Assembly (NCBI GenBank): GCA_964467345.1
Contig: CAYXPY010000003.1
Location: 1-64,000 of the forward strand
DNA length: 64,000 nt
From: SM1-50 sp964467345
Lineage (GTDB): Archaea > Thermoplasmatota > E2 > DHVEG-1
Direction: 5' to 3'
Shown here: one piece after another, positions 61,130 through 64,000 of the stretch
How positions within the stretch are numbered: the first letter of the stretch is position 1
Layout of the letters: the number at the start of each line of letters is the position of its first letter
The notes under the pieces: model-generated
What the model saw: only the letters and a program-made list of their open reading frames with translations
Database searches by the model: none
What the model was told of the DNA's origin: nothing
Position numbers and translations under genes: made by a program

Positions 61130-62590
61130 TTAGGATATTGAAAGGTATTTTTTTAGAACGTTTGGTATCTCATCGATAATGTCAGTTGCAAGCAGACCAT
61201 AGGATTTCTTCAGGAATGCTTCGTTCCCTGCTTCACCATTAAGGAAGGCAGCTACCCGCACCGCGTCAAATGGTCGAACTCCTTTTGAGAGCAATGCACC
61301 CAGGATACCAGCAAGGACATCACCGGTTCCACCGACAGTCATCGCTTCGTTATGAACTTTATTTTGTTTCACAGAAACCCCATCACTCAGGACGTCAATG
61401 TATCCTTTTAAAAAGATGGTAGTACCGACCTTATTTGCCCATTCTTTCACCGTGGTAATCCTTTGGTTAAGGTCCTGAGACAGGGCAATGCCTGTGAGTT
61501 TTTTGAATTCCCCGACATGCGGGGTGATTATCGTAGGGGAATTTTTTATGACAGAAAGGTGTTCTCCGACAGGTTTAATCGCATCTGCATCAAGAACCAA
61601 TGGTTTTTTCTTATCGATTATACGTTCAACGAGTGGGATGATTGCTTCTTCGGTCTGCTTGGACGCTCCAAGTCCCGGGCCAAGAATTACTCCCGTGCAT
61701 TTCTCTAATAGCTCTTCAATAATAGGGCTGTCTTCTTTCGTAAGCATTTCATCATAAAGGTCTTTGACGATGAAGTTTGGTGAAAACGCAGCAACAGAGG
61801 CCCAGGAACGTTTTGGTGTGGCGATATACACAAGGTCTACACCGGTTCGGAGAGCAGCAAGACCGCTCAGGGCAGGGGCACCAACATAGGGTCCACCACC
61901 GATGATAAGGACGACACCATTATCTCCCTTATGTGATTTTTTCGATGGCCGAGGATAATACACGGATAATTCCCCAGGGCCGACATAGGTGAGCGCCTCT
62001 TGCGGGATTCCGATGTCCACGACATGGATTTTTCCACTGTTCTGATTATTCATCCCTTCTTTTGCATCATGGAAGGTGATGGTGTATTGCGGGGTAATTG
62101 GTAAGATTGAACCAAGCCCTGTGGGGACATCAACTGAAACAATGATTTTTTTCTTAGACGTATTAATTTGTTTTACGATGGATGCATAGGGTTCTTTAAG
62201 TTCACCAGCACGTCCGGTTCCTAGCAGCGAATCAATGATGACATCGGCATCGTCAAGAAGTCTAGGAAGATCATGAAGGGAATGGAAGATCTTAACATCA
62301 TAGGTCTGCAGTTTCTGATAATTTCTTAAAGCAAGATCAGTTTTTATCTCTGATCCAGCAAGAAAGACACTGACCTTGTAATGTTGGGTAAGATAGCGTG
62401 CCGCGACAAACCCATCGCCACCATTATTGCCGATCCCACAGAAGAAGAGAATGTTCTTTTGTGTGTCCTTTACCGTGCTTCGTATGAAATCAGCGACGCT
62501 CTTGCCTGCGTTTTCCATGAGTTGTATCGCGGGGACACCAAAGTACTCTGAGTTTCTATCCACCACCTTCATTTCTGCTTCTGAGATCAT
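61130..62590 (-). CDS. nnr: Bifunctional NAD(P)H-hydrate epimerase/dehydratase
   Basis: A 486-residue repair enzyme for hydrated NADH and NADPH. The epimerase half (about 1-210) has CGIGNNGGDGFVAARYL and VDVPTGLGS. The ADP/ATP-dependent dehydratase half (about 215-486) has LIIGGGPYVGAPALSGLAALRTG, ILGPGLGASK and the catalytic-aspartate motif GGTGDVLAGILGALL. The fusion is the normal form in prokaryotes. It would protect the NAD(P)H pools used by the Nfn and Nuo-like complexes here. Confidence 0.95.
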   Translation of the reverse strand: MISEAEMKVVDRNSEYFGVPAIQLMENAGKSVADFIRSTVKDTQKNILFFCGIGNNGGDGFVAARYLTQHYKVSVFLAGSEIKTDLALRNYQKLQTYDVKIFHSLHDLPRLLDDADVIIDSLLGTGRAGELKEPYASIVKQINTSKKKIIVSVDVPTGLGSILPITPQYTITFHDAKEGMNNQNSGKIHVVDIGIPQEALTYVGPGELSVYYPRPSKKSHKGDNGVVLIIGGGPYVGAPALSGLAALRTGVDLVYIATPKRSWASVAAFSPNFIVKDLYDEMLTKEDSPIIEELLEKCTGVILGPGLGASKQTEEAIIPLVERIIDKKKPLVLDADAIKPVGEHLSVIKNSPTIITPHVGEFKKLTGIALSQDLNQRITTVKEWANKVGTTIFLKGYIDVLSDGVSVKQNKVHNEAMTVGGTGDVLAGILGALLSKGVRPFDAVRVAAFLNGEAGNEAFLKKSYGLLATDIIDEIPNVLKKYLSIS

Positions 62591-62654
62591 ACCAAAAATG
62601 TTAAACGATTAGAACTCTATATATGCTTCGGAACCATACAAGGATTTGTTGTTT

Positions 62655-63005
62655 ATGATGCCAGGTCGGATGAATAGTAGGCAACTTGCTCAGATGATGA
62701 AACGCTTCGGGATTAACGTGAAGAATATCGATAACGTGGAAAAGGTAATCATACAAACAGATACGAAAGAATACGTGTTTGATTCTGCCGAAGTCACTGT
62801 AATGGACGCCCAGGGGCAAAAAACCTATCAGATCGTCGGTGAGCCGACGGTGAAAAACAGAGGTGGTGAACCCCAGGACACTCAAAAAGAGGATATCAAG
62901 TTAATCATGGAACAGACCGGCAAATCGGAAGCAGAGGCACGCAAAGCGTTAAAAGAAACCAACGGTGATCTGGCAGAAGCTATCCTGAAACTGACACAAT
63001 CGTGA
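62655..63005 (+). CDS. nac: Nascent polypeptide-associated complex protein (archaeal NAC)
   Basis: A 116-residue ribosome-associated chaperone. The NAC beta-barrel covers about 15-65 (RFGINVKNIDNVEKVIIQT) and a UBA domain the last 40 residues (EDIKLIMEQTGKSEAEARKAL). The ATG at 62655 is preceded by AAGGAT and gives the usual archaeal MMPG start. The following gene begins within its stop codon, so this is the first gene of a compact four-gene set. Confidence 0.94.
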   Translation: MMPGRMNSRQLAQMMKRFGINVKNIDNVEKVIIQTDTKEYVFDSAEVTVMDAQGQKTYQIVGEPTVKNRGGEPQDTQKEDIKLIMEQTGKSEAEARKALKETNGDLAEAILKLTQS

Positions 63006-63346
63006 TGATGGTATTTACTGGGACTATGATGTCGTTTTCCGATGCAATCACACAATCGAGTCAAGGTGTCGTTCTTTGTCTCCATGTAACCACAGGGTCA
63101 TCTCAAACGGTTTTTCCTGAGAAATACGACCACTGGAGAAAAGCCTTTGAAATCAAGGTCCAATCCAAGGCAAAGGACAACAAGGCAAATATTGAGGTAC
63201 TTGAAACCCTCGCGTGTTTTTTTCAATTGTCTCCAAAGGACGTTATACTGATTAGTGGTCTGAAAAGCAGGCAAAAAACCGTTTGTTTAAAAAACATTTC
63301 TGTTGAAAAAGTCCATGAAAAACTAAAGGGGTTCTTTCATGGATGA
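63002..63346 (+). CDS. DUF167 (YggU/UPF0235) family protein
   Basis: A 114-residue protein of the small DUF167 fold: LCLHVTTGSSQTVFPEKYD, then KVQSKAKDNKANIEVLETLACFF and the VILISGLKSRQKTVCL end, where the S-G-x-K-S-R-x-K motif is typical. Biochemical function is unknown for the family. The GTG at 63002 overlaps the NAC stop codon (GTGA); ATG codons at 63005 and further in are alternatives. It overlaps the Toprim gene by eight bases. Confidence 0.85.
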   Translation: MMMVFTGTMMSFSDAITQSSQGVVLCLHVTTGSSQTVFPEKYDHWRKAFEIKVQSKAKDNKANIEVLETLACFFQLSPKDVILISGLKSRQKTVCLKNISVEKVHEKLKGFFHG

Positions 63347-63731
63347 TGCTCAAACATTTGAGCAGCTTGAAGAACTGCTTGAGATGTTACAAGAGGATAA
63401 CAAAACCATTCCTATCATTGTCGAAGGGGAAAAGGATATCATCGCGTTACGAAAACTCGGATTGACCGGTGAGATCATCGGATTTAACAAGGGAAAATCC
63501 GTGTCGAATTTTTGTGATTCCATCGCACAGAACTACAGAAAAATCATTCTGCTGACCGATTGGGACTGGCGTGGAGGTCGGCTTGGCAACGCTATCAAAA
63601 AACATCTGGAGAACCGGGTGGAATGTAACATGACCTATCGTCAGCTCTTCGCTCAGCGATGCATGTGCCGAACTGTCGAGGGGATACCATCGTGGCTTTC
63701 AACCCTACAAAAGAAGCTGCAAAGCGAATGA
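63339..63731 (+). CDS. Toprim-domain protein, UPF0292 type
   Basis: A 130-residue protein consisting mainly of a Toprim domain: the glutamate motif is IIVEGEKDIIALRKLG near residue 27 and the Asp-x-Asp motif is LLTDWDWRGGRLGNAI near residue 70. It matches the small archaeal Toprim proteins of unknown function that are distantly related to DnaG and RNase M5. A nucleotidyl-transfer or RNA-processing role is likely but not shown. Confidence 0.86.
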   Translation: MDDAQTFEQLEELLEMLQEDNKTIPIIVEGEKDIIALRKLGLTGEIIGFNKGKSVSNFCDSIAQNYRKIILLTDWDWRGGRLGNAIKKHLENRVECNMTYRQLFAQRCMCRTVEGIPSWLSTLQKKLQSE

Positions 63732-63782
63732 ATTATATACTTTCACTGCACTCTAAGGAAAATATAAAAGAATGTAGGTACC

Positions 63783-64000
63783 ATGGGGGATTTGGTGCAA
63801 GACGTTTCAAAAAATCAGAAGAAACTCCTAGCGAGTCAGAAAAAACAAACAACCAGTGTGTGTGCACTGTGTCGAGGCACGAAGTTTTTATGTGGAAAGA
63901 GCCGCTGCCCTGTCATCGTCCGGTATCATTCCAAGATAAAGGTCAAACCTCTGTTGAACAGCTTACGGCTTGAGGGGGCATCTCCCCCCAGTGTGTTTGT
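63783..64000 (+). CDS. nreA: DNA repair protein NreA, N-terminus (partial)
   Basis: The frame begins ATG at 63783 and runs off the right edge after 72 codons. It has a zinc-finger-like cysteine pattern CALCRGTKFLCGKSRCP and ends in GASPPSVFV, which matches the conserved opening of archaeal NreA proteins (implicated in repair of DNA damage together with PCNA). The start fits the family and follows the Toprim gene by 51 bases. Confidence 0.8.
   Translation, partial: MGDLVQDVSKNQKKLLASQKKQTTSVCALCRGTKFLCGKSRCPVIVRYHSKIKVKPLLNSLRLEGASPPSVF

Noticed and set aside
1..64000. CRISPR arrays, insertion sequences, integrases or phage genes
   Set aside because: I saw no regularly spaced repeats and no transposase or integrase motifs in any substantial frame.

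Overview
This window is a chromosomal segment of an anaerobic, heterotrophic euryarchaeon, most like the Thermoplasmatota. The archaeal assignment rests on Orc1/Cdc6, PriS, the KH/beta-CASP terminator factor FttA, a proteasome beta subunit, aIF2-beta, Alba, archaeal NAC, Elp3, Lhr and NreA, on TATA-box promoters of the TTTAAATA kind, and on GGAGG/GGTGA ribosome binding sites. Placement near Thermoplasmatota is an inference from the gene mix: separate formiminotransferase and cyclodeaminase proteins, an FtsZ with a small ribbon-helix-helix partner, and many lineage-type surface proteins. No rRNA, CRISPR array, insertion sequence or phage gene was seen. Layout: 1-11 kb holds mostly secreted and membrane proteins (two unknown secreted proteins, a three-gene paralogous surface cluster with a PGF-CTERM-like tail, and a large DUF2341-type protein), broken by hpt-mfnA and a PRC-barrel protein. 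11-14 kb carries the folate-linked end of histidine breakdown (hutI, ftcD, cyclodeaminase). 14-33 kb is the information-processing and housekeeping core: DNA glycosylase, cdc6, priS, fttA, psmB, kbl, NAD kinase, a PIN protein, tRNA-Arg, a cdrS-like/ftsZ pair, aIF2-beta, elp3, lhr, alba and a small regulator pair. 33-53 kb is a nitrogen and redox block: glutamine synthetase, a secreted subtilase, threonine synthase, a four-gene nuoE / nuoF::gltD fusion / short nuoG / gltB operon, a bacterial-type glutamate dehydrogenase, a one-domain asparaginase, a receiver-domain/PEP-synthase-like protein and a complete nfnAB pair. 52-64 kb has two divergent UbiA prenyltransferases, pyrG, a phosphoesterase, membrane and HAF-repeat surface proteins, the NAD(P)HX repair enzyme, and a NAC-DUF167-Toprim-NreA cluster cut by the window end. 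How the genes fit together: protease, asparaginase, histidine-degradation enzymes, glutamate dehydrogenase and threonine/glycine enzymes point to life on peptides and amino acids. The reducing equivalents would be balanced between NADH, NADPH and ferredoxin by NfnAB and by the Nuo-like complex. The position of gltB as the last gene of that Nuo-like operon suggests that glutamate synthesis is directly wired to this electron-transfer module. The most unusual items are that operon, an unrecognised GC-rich structured RNA with its own TATA box at about 22.47-22.60 kb, the REC-REC-ATP-grasp protein at 47-50 kb, and the paired palindromes and hairpin around the cdrS-like/ftsZ genes.
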